The notes: generated from the sequence alone by a model not told the origin. A stretch of DNA of 64,000 nucleotides from Bacillota bacterium (GCA_023426245.1 JAFABB010000055.1:62001-126000); one strand, 5' to 3'; shown: positions 27,626 through 36,196, counted from the stretch's first letter. Numbers and translations are program-made.

Positions 27626-27913
27626 CAATGGAAATGCGAGTATTTATCGAATATCTTTCTTTATAATCTTCCTTTGCGGCTATGGGTAACAAAAAAGCAT
27701 CCCGAGATAGGGACGCTTCTGATACCGGCCATTATGAAGAGGATGACTCGCTGAAAAATACTTTTAGCCCAGATTCTTCGGCTTGTGCGGTTTGTGTAAC
27801 AAGCCGCAATCGAACAGTCAACCGCTGGGGTTGGATGACTACTTATCATTGAATGCTTTAAAATCCGCTTTATCATTTCTATTCATACCCGGGCCAAATT
27901 TGGCTTGTTTCCG
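27626..27913. other. Non-coding stretch carrying structured element R1
   Basis: No coding frame is credible. It holds the hairpin-rich element described at 27695-27843, which begins 70 bases after the copZ stop. Confidence 0.6.
27695..27843 (-). ncRNA. Structured repeat element R1 (candidate RNA)
   Basis: On the minus strand: TAGTCATCCAACCCCAGC, a long hairpin (TGCGGCTTGT with ACAAACCGCA), the block AGAATCTGGGCTAAAAG-TATTTT closed by a GAAGAA/TTTTTC stem, and finally a terminator-like hairpin (AGCGTCCC/GGGATGCT, 27695-27718) followed by six T residues. A second copy at 36739-36866 keeps the order and the loop sequence while its corresponding stem has a different sequence that still pairs. 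It could be the 3' end of the csoR-copZ transcript or a separate small RNA. Confidence 0.5.
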
Positions 27914-28129
27914 TTATAGCGGATTGATTTCCGTTGCCTCATATCCGGCTTCCTCAATAGCCTCTTTTAAAATTAAATCAGTCACGCCGTCACTTACTTC
28001 AACAATCGCATTTTTACCAACCAAATTGACTTCCACGTGGCTAACTCCAGATACCCCTTTCAGTGCTTCTTCGACATGTTTTACGCAATGACCGCAGCTC
28101 ATTCCTTCGATAGTAATCTGTTTTTTCAT
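27914..28129 (-). CDS. copZ: Copper chaperone, HMA domain
   Basis: 71-residue heavy-metal-associated domain with GMSCGHC near the N-terminus, the two cysteines binding Cu(I). The ferredoxin-like beta-alpha-beta pattern fills the whole protein. It follows csoR by 103 bases on the same strand and has AAGGAG nine bases before the ATG. The CopA copper ATPase that usually completes the module is not present here. Confidence 0.9.
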   Translation of the reverse strand: MKKQITIEGMSCGHCVKHVEEALKGVSGVSHVEVNLVGKNAIVEVSDGVTDLILKEAIEEAGYEATEINPL

Positions 28130-28232
28130 GATTGAAATCTCCTTTTCTTTTTATAAATCAAGGGCCTGATCAACCCTCAAATTTTTCTGATACTTCACAT
28201 TCTCTGATGAGCAAACCGATTTTAAATCCTTC

Positions 28233-28505
28233 TCAGGTCCTGTCCAGATACTTATCCAGGATATAAAGTATCTCATCAATTTTTTCATCGCCTTTTCCTT
28301 CCATAATTCCACTGACCACACAATGGTGCATATGATTTTTTAATATTTTCATATTCGCCTTCTTCAAAAGAGACTGTACCGAAATGATCTGCTTTGCTAT
28401 GTCGATGCAGTATCTTTCTTCATCAATCATCTTCAATATACCGTCAATTTGTCCCCTGGCGGTTTTCAAACGATTGACGACTTCAGCATCATCCTTATGC
28501 TGCAT
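28233..28505 (-). CDS. csoR: CsoR copper-sensing repressor
   Basis: 90-residue helical CsoR/RcnR-family regulator. NRLKTARGQIDGIL is the family core, and the Cu(I) ligands are readable as Cys in RYCIDIAKQ and His/Cys in HMHHCV. The frame is open to 28628, but I start at the ATG at 28505: it has GAAAGGA nine bases before, gives the usual CsoR length, and leaves the promoter and a perfect operator palindrome in the leader instead of inside the coding region. It should repress itself and copZ until copper is bound. Confidence 0.88.
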   Translation of the reverse strand: MQHKDDAEVVNRLKTARGQIDGILKMIDEERYCIDIAKQIISVQSLLKKANMKILKNHMHHCVVSGIMEGKGDEKIDEILYILDKYLDRT

Positions 28506-28539
28506 TCCTAATTTTCCTTTCGTATATCGCTCTTCACTA

Positions 28540-28558
28540 ACCCCTCCCAGGGAGGGGT
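28540..28558. promoter_or_regulatory. Probable CsoR operator
   Basis: ACCCCTCCC-N-GGGAGGGGT, a perfect 9-1-9 palindrome rich in G and C inside an A+T-rich leader, covering the predicted transcription start. GC-rich dyads of this type are the known class of CsoR targets. Confidence 0.75.
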
Positions 28559-28566
28559 CATAATTC

Positions 28567-28595
28567 ATATTATCACCTTTTAATAGGATCGACAA
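28567..28595 (-). promoter_or_regulatory. Sigma-A promoter of csoR-copZ
   Basis: On the minus strand TTGTCG (28595-28590) and TAATAT (28572-28567) are 17 bases apart. Transcription should start near 28560, inside the operator palindrome. Confidence 0.75.
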
Positions 28596-28893
28596 TAGAT
28601 CATTTTGAGATATCCTACCATCACCCATAGAGTAAATTCATGATGGAGTCCGATTTTATCGTTCTAAAAATCGATTCATACACCGAAGCCATCGTGCAAG
28701 CGCATACCTAGTCGTTTTTCCCTGCCCTGCCTCTTAAGGCCAACTCGCCAGAACCGTACCCCATATGCGATTATGGCCTATGTTGGGCAAATGGGGTTTT
28801 CAAAATATAGGTGTATATTTCCAGGCCCACCCATAGCCTGATGAGTCTTTAAAATAATTTTTCCCTCTTATCTCTAGGCATCCCGAAATTCCA

Positions 28894-29082
28894 TGTTATT
28901 TGCTTCGATTTTCTCCCTTTGAACTAGAAAAAGCTCCCTCCGGGATAGAAAAAGCTTGTTATTTGCTTCGATTTTCTCCCTCCGATCGAGAAAAAGCTCC
29001 CCCCAGGATAGAAAAAGCTTGTTATTTGCTTCGAATTCTTTCGTTTGATATAAAAAAGCTCCCGTTAGGATACCAAAAGCAT
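28894..29082. repeat. 63-base tandem repeat, three copies
   Basis: Units start at 28894, 28957 and 29020 with TGTTATTTGCTTCG. Copies 1 and 2 are nearly identical; copy 3 is diverged. In copy 2 TTTTCTC and GAGAAAA form a small hairpin, and each unit contains the phrase AAAAAGCTCCC. The period is a multiple of three, so one frame stays open by chance. Confidence 0.8.
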
Positions 29083-29230
29083 TTTAGCTGTATGGACAAG
29101 GATACCAGAAATATGGTTTTATGTTTCAGGGAAGTAATCTGCCGGGTTTAATGCCGTTCACCATTTATTAAACCTGTAAATCTTGCTGTTCATCCTGTCT
29201 TCGTTAACCACTGACCGTTCATTCCTCTTT

Positions 29231-29330
29231 TCGTGCCCTTTCGTGGGTTTCGTGGTCGATTGTCTTTTTCTGCCTTTGTCATTCAACTTAAAACCTTTTT
29301 AACCACAAAAGGCACGAAAAAAACACGAAA
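29231..29330. repeat. Inverted pair of TTTCGTG-rich blocks
   Basis: CTTTTCGTGCCCTTTCGTGG on the left and, reversed, TTTTCGTG...TTCGTGCCTTTTGTGG on the right (about 29300-29327). Such TTCGTG/CGTGGT-rich intergenic sequences recur in unrelated bacteria; their function is unknown. Confidence 0.55.
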
Positions 29331-29521
29331 AATTAATATTTCCGCGTTTCATGGGGGAGGCCGCTGATTTGATTCAGCCCCGGGGTGGGCATCGGTGGAA
29401 GTTTCCATATGGAATATACATATCCCAAACCCGTTACGGATCCGATCTGGTTTTCATCATTTCGACCATGAGTTTTATAATCCAATAACCCTTCAGTCAA
29501 TACCAAAAAAGGGCTATTTTT

Positions 29522-30892
29522 TCAAGCCATGGTCCGTTCCATCCTGCACATAAAAAAGCCATCCCCACCGCCGGATATCGGCAAAATCGTCAACCATTTA
29601 TCCCAAGGATCATCTAAATAACGGACCGGCATTTCCGGCAAAAATGTCCCAAAATCAACCGCCTGAAATTCAGGATGTTTGGAAAGAAACCACAGAATTT
29701 GTTCCTTATCCTCTTCTGGTTCCAAAGTGCATGTACTGTAAATTAAACGTCCGCCAGGCCGGACCAACCGCGAGGCATTTCTAAGGATTTCCCGCTGAAC
29801 GGCGACTAGATTTTCAATATCTTCCGGTTGGCGACGGTAACGGGCATCGACCCGCCTCCTTAAAACACCGGTTCCGGTACAGGGAACATCGACTAAAACC
29901 GCGTCAGCCAAACCTCCGCCCGGAATTTTAAAATTACGGGCATCGGCCAAATAAGGACGAATACTTTGTAATTTCAATCGTTTGGCATTTTGAGTGATTA
30001 AATCGATCTTATGAGGATGATCATCAATACTCCAAATCTTGCCTTTATCGGCCATTAACTCGGCTATATGAGTACTCTTCCCACCGGGCGCGGCGCAAAG
30101 ATCGATGACAGTCTCACCAGGCTTTGGTGCAACCAAATGGGCGACCAGCATTGAGCTTTCGTCCTGAACAAATACTTTCCCGTTTTGAAATGACGAAAGC
30201 TTATCCAAAGGTCCGGACGCCGATTTAACTTGGATCGCTTCCGGTAAAAACAACCCCATTGAATATTTGATGCCGCTCTCATCAAACTCATCCAGAATTT
30301 CATTGATAGATCCCTGATATTGATTGAACCGCAAAGTTAAGGGAGGCTCCTCATTGTTCACCTGCAACATCTGTTCTGTCCGGGCTTCGCCGTAACGGTC
30401 AAGCCACCGCTCAATCATCCAGCGGGGATGAGAATATTCGATCTCCAAAAATTCCAATAAGTTCAGGCGACGGTTGGGCGGTTTCAATTTATCCTTATTT
30501 CTTAAATAAGCACGGATGACCGCGTTCACTAACGGAGCCAGCCCCTGATAAGGCGAGTTCTTGGTTTGTTCAACGGCGCTGAAACAAACGGCCCGGGCCG
30601 GGATCTCCGGTAAATACATCAATTGATAAAGAGCGATCCGCATGATATTTTTAACCGGCATTTTTAAAGAATCAAAAGGACGGCTGAGCAGCCGCCCCAA
30701 AAAATAATCCAGCTTATAGAGATGCCGGTATACCCCGTAGGTCAGTTCAGTACAAAAAGCCCGTTCACGCTGCTGGGCATCTGGATGCTCACGGAATACT
30801 TCCGGTAACGCTAAATTTAAATAGGAAGCCCGTCCTTCAACACGGTTTAAAACCAGTTCGGCCAACTTGCGGCCACTGATACCATCACTCAT
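29522..30892 (-). CDS. rsmB: 16S rRNA m5C967 methyltransferase RsmB
   Basis: 456 residues: an N-terminal NusB-like RNA-binding domain (about 1-150) and a C-terminal SAM-dependent RNA m5C methyltransferase. DLCAAPGGKSTH binds SAM, VDVPCTGTGVLRRR holds the cysteine that helps release the product, and IYSTCTLEPEED holds the catalytic cysteine. It overlaps the YugP-like gene by eight bases and belongs to the priA-def-fmt-rsmB run. The next usual members, rlmN and prpC-prkC, are not present; a long non-coding stretch follows. Confidence 0.95.
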   Translation of the reverse strand: MSDGISGRKLAELVLNRVEGRASYLNLALPEVFREHPDAQQRERAFCTELTYGVYRHLYKLDYFLGRLLSRPFDSLKMPVKNIMRIALYQLMYLPEIPARAVCFSAVEQTKNSPYQGLAPLVNAVIRAYLRNKDKLKPPNRRLNLLEFLEIEYSHPRWMIERWLDRYGEARTEQMLQVNNEEPPLTLRFNQYQGSINEILDEFDESGIKYSMGLFLPEAIQVKSASGPLDKLSSFQNGKVFVQDESSMLVAHLVAPKPGETVIDLCAAPGGKSTHIAELMADKGKIWSIDDHPHKIDLITQNAKRLKLQSIRPYLADARNFKIPGGGLADAVLVDVPCTGTGVLRRRVDARYRRQPEDIENLVAVQREILRNASRLVRPGGRLIYSTCTLEPEEDKEQILWFLSKHPEFQAVDFGTFLPEMPVRYLDDPWDKWLTILPISGGGDGFFMCRMERTMA

Positions 30893-31571
30893 CCCGATTT
30901 CCTCTAAGCAACAACATTCGCACCAATTGCAAAATCGCCATGGCAGCGGCGGCTACATATGTCAATGCGGCAGCACTAAGTACTTTACGAGCTCCCGCTT
31001 CTTCCTCACCGCGTGTCAGGAAACCGGTACTGGTTAACATCATCAATCCACGGCTGCTGGCGTTGAATTCCACCGGAAGAGTAAGGACTGTAAAAAATAC
31101 GAAAAAGCTAAACAAAATGATGCCCAAGTCAATCAGGAATTTATTGCCGCCGAAGACCAGACCTAGAAAAAACAAGATATAGCCTAAATTGGAACCAAAA
31201 CTGGCCACAGGGAAAATGGCGTTACGGACAGAAAGCGGAACATAAGCGTGAGCATGTTGAATGGCGTGTCCGGTTTCGTGCGCAGCCACACCCAAAGAAG
31301 CAAGGGATCGGCCATGATAAACTTCTGGAGATAACCGTAAAATCCTGGAACGCGGGTCGTAATGATCCGATAAAGTTTCCGGTGTCAGCTCAATTGGAAC
31401 ATCGGATAAATGATTGCTATCCAGTAATTCACGTGCGACTTGGGCTCCGGTCTTTCCGGAAGCCGCCGGGACATCCAAAAATTTGTTAAAAGTTGATTTA
31501 ACTTTTACCTGGGCATAAATTGCTAAAATAACTGCCGGGATTAATAAAAAAAAGGTCCAATCGAAAAACAT
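30885..31571 (-). CDS. Membrane zinc metallopeptidase, YugP family
   Basis: 228 residues with an N-terminal hydrophobic anchor, the zinc-binding HETGH motif (98-102) within VAAHETGHAIQHA, and three further hydrophobic spans towards the C-terminus. The target is unknown. It lies between fmt and rsmB, overlapping the latter by eight bases; this insertion in the fmt-rsmB pair is also common in clostridia. Confidence 0.9.
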   Translation of the reverse strand: MFFDWTFFLLIPAVILAIYAQVKVKSTFNKFLDVPAASGKTGAQVARELLDSNHLSDVPIELTPETLSDHYDPRSRILRLSPEVYHGRSLASLGVAAHETGHAIQHAHAYVPLSVRNAIFPVASFGSNLGYILFFLGLVFGGNKFLIDLGIILFSFFVFFTVLTLPVEFNASSRGLMMLTSTGFLTRGEEEAGARKVLSAAALTYVAAAAMAILQLVRMLLLRGNRDE

Positions 31572-31597
31572 CGCTTTCTCCTCCTTGAATATAATCT

Positions 31598-32551
31598 TTA
31601 CACTTCACAAAAAAGCATACCGCATTTTAAGCAACGGCCATTGGCACATTCTTGGGCTGTCATGGCCCTTTTGCCGGCGGGTTGCATTTTGGTGATTAAT
31701 AAAGGCGCATCGCCGCAAGCTACGAGTATTCCTTGTTTCTTTATAATTTGCAAAATCGACCCGGGTTCAACCGACGACGCGTTAGAACAATTACAATCGG
31801 AAATAATATGGGTCTCTATGATTTTAAAACGTTCATTATTCAAATAAGTTTCCGCACCCGGGAGAGGGGATAGGGTCCGGACTAAATTATGAATCTGAGC
31901 GGCAGAACCCGACCAATTGATTCGTTGTTGTTCGGGTTTTAATTTCGGAGCTATCGTTGCCAAAGCGGGATTCTGCTTTTGGCGAGGTGCTTTACCTGCA
32001 GCAATGTCATCCACCGTTTTCACCAGCAACTCTCCGCCGATTTCAGCCAAGCGGGCATAAAGGCTTTCAAAATTTTCATCCAAATCAATCGGTGTCTGTT
32101 CCTGATAAATAATATCTCCCGTATCCCATCCTTCATCCATATACATTGTGGTAACACCGGTTTGGGTATCCCCATTCAAAATACTCCATTGAATCGGCGC
32201 AGCCCCTCTGTATTGCGGCAGCAACGAACCATGCACATTCACGCACCCATAGCGGGGTCCAAAAAGAATTTCCGGAGGAATCTTCTGACCGAAAGCCACT
32301 ACAACAACTAAATCTGGATTTAAACTGTTGAATAAGGCCATAAACTCAGGGCCGGTAACTTTTTCAGGTTGCCAGACCTGTAATTGATGTTTTGCTGCAA
32401 TATTTTTAACCTCGGAAGGTTGAACCCCCATACCACGCCCTTTGGGACGGTCTGGTTGAGTAACAACGCCTATAATTTCATGACCGCTTCCTAATAAATG
32501 TTCAAGACTGACCCCTGCAAACCCAGGAGTCCCCATAAATAAGATTCGCAA
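31598..32551 (-). CDS. fmt: Methionyl-tRNA formyltransferase
   Basis: 317 residues that transfer a formyl group from formyl-THF to initiator Met-tRNA. The core has RILFMGTPGFA, VNVHGSLLPQYRGAAPIQW with the catalytic His and SLLP block, and GDTQTGVTTMYMDEGWDTGD. The frame extends upstream, but TTG at 32551 follows AAGGAG by ten bases and gives the family N-terminus; the first 21 codons of the open frame would lie mostly inside def. The def stop is four bases away, so the two are tightly coupled. Confidence 0.95.
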   Translation of the reverse strand: MRILFMGTPGFAGVSLEHLLGSGHEIIGVVTQPDRPKGRGMGVQPSEVKNIAAKHQLQVWQPEKVTGPEFMALFNSLNPDLVVVVAFGQKIPPEILFGPRYGCVNVHGSLLPQYRGAAPIQWSILNGDTQTGVTTMYMDEGWDTGDIIYQEQTPIDLDENFESLYARLAEIGGELLVKTVDDIAAGKAPRQKQNPALATIAPKLKPEQQRINWSGSAAQIHNLVRTLSPLPGAETYLNNERFKIIETHIISDCNCSNASSVEPGSILQIIKKQGILVACGDAPLLITKMQPAGKRAMTAQECANGRCLKCGMLFCEV

Positions 32552-32555
32552 GACT

Positions 32556-33002
32556 TTATTTCTCCTTTGGCAAATAATCGATAAACAATATACCATCCAA
32601 ATGGTCGATTTCATGCTGTAAAGCCCGGGCTAACAGCCCTTCCCCGGTAACCGTTACCCTTTTGCCCTCCAGATTGACATAAGATACGGATACCTTTTGG
32701 GCTCTGACAATATACTCATTACGGCCCGGTATGGATAAACACCCTTCTACATCCTTGTTTTCACCTTCACAAAGGGTTATTTCCGGGTTAAATAATACGA
32801 TAGGCCCCTCACCGACGTCGATCACCACCAAACGATCGGAAATTCCAATTTGAGGAGCTGCTAATCCCACACCATTCGCATTGTACATAGTTTCCAGCAT
32901 ATCTCTAACCAACACCCGTTGACGCTTGGTGATTTTAGTCACTTCTTTAGCCTTTTGGCGTAAAACCGGGGCTCCCTCGGTTAATATTTTTAAAATGGCC
33001 AC
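32556..33002 (-). CDS. def: Peptide deformylase (copy 1, adjacent to fmt)
   Basis: 148-residue metalloenzyme that removes the N-formyl group from new proteins. All three motifs are intact: GVGLAAPQ (44-51), EGCLS (86-90) with the metal-binding Cys88, and HEIDH (130-134) with two His ligands and Glu131. It lies directly upstream of fmt, the classic arrangement that pairs formylation with deformylation. A second copy lies 64 bases upstream. Confidence 0.96.
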   Translation of the reverse strand: MAILKILTEGAPVLRQKAKEVTKITKRQRVLVRDMLETMYNANGVGLAAPQIGISDRLVVIDVGEGPIVLFNPEITLCEGENKDVEGCLSIPGRNEYIVRAQKVSVSYVNLEGKRVTVTGEGLLARALQHEIDHLDGILFIDYLPKEK

Positions 33003-33065
33003 ATTAACACCTCACTTACGTATTGTTATCTATCGAGAATATTACCGGCTACAAGCCAGTTCCGT

Positions 33066-33500
33066 TCAATAATCGATGAAAAGAATTCCATCCAAGTGGT
33101 CAATTTCATGCTGTAAGACCCTTGCCAGGGGGCCGATTCCATGAATGGTCATTTTTTTGCCATCCGGATTTAAAAAAGCAACACTAACCCTATCGGGCCT
33201 GGCAACATATTCACAGCGGTCGGGAATGGATAAGCAACTCTCGACTTCCTTTTTTTTACCTTCTTTGGCCACAACCACCGGATTGATTAAAACAAGAGGC
33301 CCCTTACCGATATCAATAACCACCATCCGTTCTAAAATGCCGACTTGAGGGGCTGCAAGTCCCACGCCATTTTTAGCGTTATACATGGTTTCCAGCATCT
33401 GCCGCGCCAGCAGACGGTGTCGCTTGGTAACCCTGCTGATTTCTTTTGCCTTTTGACGCAACCTCGGGTCCCCCAAAGTTAAAATCTCTAAAACGGCCAC
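33066..33500 (-). CDS. def: Peptide deformylase paralogue (copy 2)
   Basis: 144 residues and clearly a tandem duplicate of the neighbouring def, with the same ends and spacing of motifs. Motif I GVGLAAPQ (45-52) and motif III HEIDH (131-135) are intact; motif II reads ESCLS instead of EGCLS (87-91), keeping the Cys ligand but changing the glycine. The C-terminus stops at LFIDY, four residues shorter. It is probably active, but altered specificity or inhibitor sensitivity is possible. It lies between priA and def copy 1 in the same operon. Confidence 0.92.
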   Translation of the reverse strand: MAVLEILTLGDPRLRQKAKEISRVTKRHRLLARQMLETMYNAKNGVGLAAPQVGILERMVVIDIGKGPLVLINPVVVAKEGKKKEVESCLSIPDRCEYVARPDRVSVAFLNPDGKKMTIHGIGPLARVLQHEIDHLDGILFIDY

Positions 33501-33532
33501 CTTATATAAGTTCTCCTTCTATATTTGATACC

Positions 33533-35986
33533 TTATACTACCAAATAGGGGTTACGGTCCTTAATCACCCTAACCTCCTGGTGCTTTTGAAGATTGAATT
33601 GCTGCCATGCTTCTTTAACAATCCGCTCCAACAAATCCCCTCGGTCGCTCTTGATTAACATTTGCCAACGGTAGTTGTTTTGAATTTTAGGAATCAAGGT
33701 GGGACCAGGCCCCAATACTTCGATGTTATATGGAGGAAGGTTCTCCAAAGCAAGTTTTTCCTCAATCCCTTTAAGGATTTTACGAAACCCATTGGCCGCA
33801 GTCATGACTTTAAGTTCATCCAAGCCTGAAAAACCGATCTTAACCAATTCCATGTAAGGCGGATAAAAAAGTTCGGCCCGGTGCCGGATTTCTTCCTGAT
33901 AAAACCCCAGATAATCATGGTCTTTGGCAAATTTTAAAGAGTAATGTTCGCTGTCATATGCCTGAAAAATGACTTTCCCCAATTTTTCACCCCGTCCTGC
34001 CCTTCCGGCAACCTGGGTTAATAATTGAAAGGTGCGCTCCGCCGCCCGAAAATCAGGAATATTTAAAGTGGAATCGGCCGAAATTACTCCCACCAAGGTC
34101 ACTCTCGGCAAATCCAAACCTTTGGCAATCATTTGAGTCCCTAACAAGATGTCAACCTCACCCGAGGTTAGTTGCTGATAAATCTGCTGGTGAGATCCTT
34201 TCTTCGCTGTGGAATCCACATCCATTCTTAAAATATGGGCCGCCGGAAAATTAAGTGCCAATTCTTCCTCTAATTTTTGAGTCCCATGGCCAAAATAACG
34301 AATTCGCGTACTGTGGCAATGTGGACAGATGTCCGGAACGGGCTGCCTATAATCACAATAGTGACACCGCAAATTTTTTTCATTTAAATGATAGGTTAAA
34401 GCGACATCGCATGCCGGACAACGCAAGGACTTTCCACAATCCCGGCACAAAATGAAAGTTGAATATCCGCGCCGGTTTAAAAGCAGAATAATTTGTTCCC
34501 GATTGGCCAGGCTCTCCCCAATTGCCGTAAAAAGCTCCCGGCTCAAAACATTTTTGTTTCCGTCTTTGATTTCCTGGCGCATATCCACTAAATTGACCGC
34601 AGGCAGTGGATTCTGATTAAACCGCTTCGCTAAATGAAAATATTGATATTTTCCGCTTTGCGCATAAAAGAATGATTCCACCGAAGGAGTTGCGCTGCCG
34701 AAAATAACCTTGGCGCCGGTTAACTCTCCCAGTTTCTCTACCACCTGCCGTATGTGATAGCGGGGATTTTCTTCCTGTTTATAAGTGGTTTCATGTTCCT
34801 CGTCAACAATAATCAATTGAAGCTGTTCAAATGGTGCAAAAACAGCGGAGCGGGCCCCCAAAACAAACCGGGCCTTCTTTTCTTTGACCCGATGCCATTG
34901 ATCATAGCGTTCTCCATCCGACATGTTACTGTGGAGCAGAGCAACAAGTTCTCCAAAACGGTCACGGGCCCGCTTCAAAGTTTGAGGCGTCAAGGCGATT
35001 TCCGGCACCAAATATAGTACCTGACCGCCATGGCGAATCACTTCCGCGGCCATTTCAAAATAAATTTCGGTCTTACCGCTGCCGGTTACCCCATGCAATA
35101 AAAACAACCCACTGTTAGCAGTCCCGGAAATTTCATGATAAATATCCCGTTGTTCGGGACTCAATTCAACTTCCCTGGCAACAATTTGTTGTTCAAACCC
35201 TGCCGGGTTTCGCTCTGCTGTGATTTCGGCACAACGGATATAACCTCCGCCAAGCAAACGCTTTATCACCGACGAACTGACTTCAGCCGTAGCGCAGAGC
35301 TGAGCCGAAGTCAATCCCGAAGGATCTTTCAGTAAAGCATTTTTTACCCGCCGGCCGGTTGCCGATCCGTCCTCAATGTCAGGGGCCACCCAGCGATATA
35401 TTTTACAAACTTTGGCCTTGACTTTAGGATCGGCAATCCGATAACATCGTTTCAATAATTGATTTTGTATTAAAAAATCCCAGATTTGCGGTAAGGAATG
35501 GAATTGTTTACTCCACTGTTTTTGATTCCATTCATGCTGGATTCCGGTAGTTATAATCCCGATTACTTCCCGGGCTTTGGCGTCAGAAAAAATCCACCCT
35601 AATTTTGTTTCAATCGTTTGAATATCCACCGCAAGCTGGTAATAAATTTCCCTTGATAAATTATCGCCTGGGGGCAGACATAATTTAACGACATCAGCAC
35701 GACTGCAAAAATAATAATCGGAGAGCCAGTCGATTAATGCAATGTGGGTGTTGCTGATTAAGGGGTAATCATCAAGAAGCTGCGAAATAGCCTTGAGATT
35801 TTTAAAATCGGATTGTTCAGTAAATTGCCAAACATAGCCGACATTGGGCCGATTCTGAAATGGCACTCTAATCCGGTGTCCGATTTGAATGTTTTTTTGA
35901 AAAACCTCGGGTACTTCATAATCAAAGAGACGATCCAGATTCTGAGCCTGGGAAGTGATTAAGACTTTAGCGATGATATTGTTCAT
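33533..35986 (-). CDS. priA: Primosomal protein N' (PriA helicase)
   Basis: 817-residue replication-restart helicase. The N-terminal DNA-binding domain is followed by helicase motifs GVTGSGKTEIY (Walker A) and VDEEHETTYKQEE (DEEH box), then the zinc-binding region with paired cysteines (CRDCGKSLRCPACD and CHYCDYRQPVPDICPHC) and TQMIAKGLDLPRVTLVG. Length and domain order are normal. In most Firmicutes coaBC lies between rpoZ and priA; here it is missing. Confidence 0.96.
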   Translation of the reverse strand: MNNIIAKVLITSQAQNLDRLFDYEVPEVFQKNIQIGHRIRVPFQNRPNVGYVWQFTEQSDFKNLKAISQLLDDYPLISNTHIALIDWLSDYYFCSRADVVKLCLPPGDNLSREIYYQLAVDIQTIETKLGWIFSDAKAREVIGIITTGIQHEWNQKQWSKQFHSLPQIWDFLIQNQLLKRCYRIADPKVKAKVCKIYRWVAPDIEDGSATGRRVKNALLKDPSGLTSAQLCATAEVSSSVIKRLLGGGYIRCAEITAERNPAGFEQQIVAREVELSPEQRDIYHEISGTANSGLFLLHGVTGSGKTEIYFEMAAEVIRHGGQVLYLVPEIALTPQTLKRARDRFGELVALLHSNMSDGERYDQWHRVKEKKARFVLGARSAVFAPFEQLQLIIVDEEHETTYKQEENPRYHIRQVVEKLGELTGAKVIFGSATPSVESFFYAQSGKYQYFHLAKRFNQNPLPAVNLVDMRQEIKDGNKNVLSRELFTAIGESLANREQIILLLNRRGYSTFILCRDCGKSLRCPACDVALTYHLNEKNLRCHYCDYRQPVPDICPHCHSTRIRYFGHGTQKLEEELALNFPAAHILRMDVDSTAKKGSHQQIYQQLTSGEVDILLGTQMIAKGLDLPRVTLVGVISADSTLNIPDFRAAERTFQLLTQVAGRAGRGEKLGKVIFQAYDSEHYSLKFAKDHDYLGFYQEEIRHRAELFYPPYMELVKIGFSGLDELKVMTAANGFRKILKGIEEKLALENLPPYNIEVLGPGPTLIPKIQNNYRWQMLIKSDRGDLLERIVKEAWQQFNLQKHQEVRVIKDRNPYLVV

Positions 35987-36196
35987 TAACTCGAGTGACC
36001 CTCAACTTGTTTAAAAAACATAAATCTCCTTATACTCCGTTTTATGGAAAAAAATAATACGTAAAGAATACCCTTCCAACTAATTCTTTCATTATTATTA
36101 TAAAACAAAAATTTCAGAGTAACAAGGAACTGAGATATTTTTTACAAGGTAATTCGTCTGTCAATCCTCTCGCAAACCTCTTCATTGGAGCAATAC

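Larger units (their letters stand above)
28596..29521. other. Long non-coding stretch between csoR and rsmB
   Basis: About 925 bases without a credible gene. It holds a three-copy 63-base tandem repeat (28894-29082), a pair of inverted TTCGTG-rich blocks (29231-29330) and a hairpin ending in a plus-strand T-run near 29485-29520 (AATAACCCTT with AAGGGCTATT). An 83-codon frame over the tandem repeat is probably a by-product of the 63-base period. Confidence 0.6.

Noticed and set aside
27443..27628. 61-codon minus-strand frame
   Set aside because: It lies wholly within the fold-back element and its flank, with no ribosome site or recognisable protein features.
28894..29082. Short CRISPR-like array
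   Set aside because: The units are contiguous 63-base tandem copies with no distinct repeat/spacer alternation and no cas gene nearby.
28900..29151. 83-codon plus-strand frame encoding a repeated peptide over the 63-base repeat
   Set aside because: It starts at a TTG without a ribosome site, and openness follows from the 63-base (21-codon) period; the third unit diverges without coding constraint.
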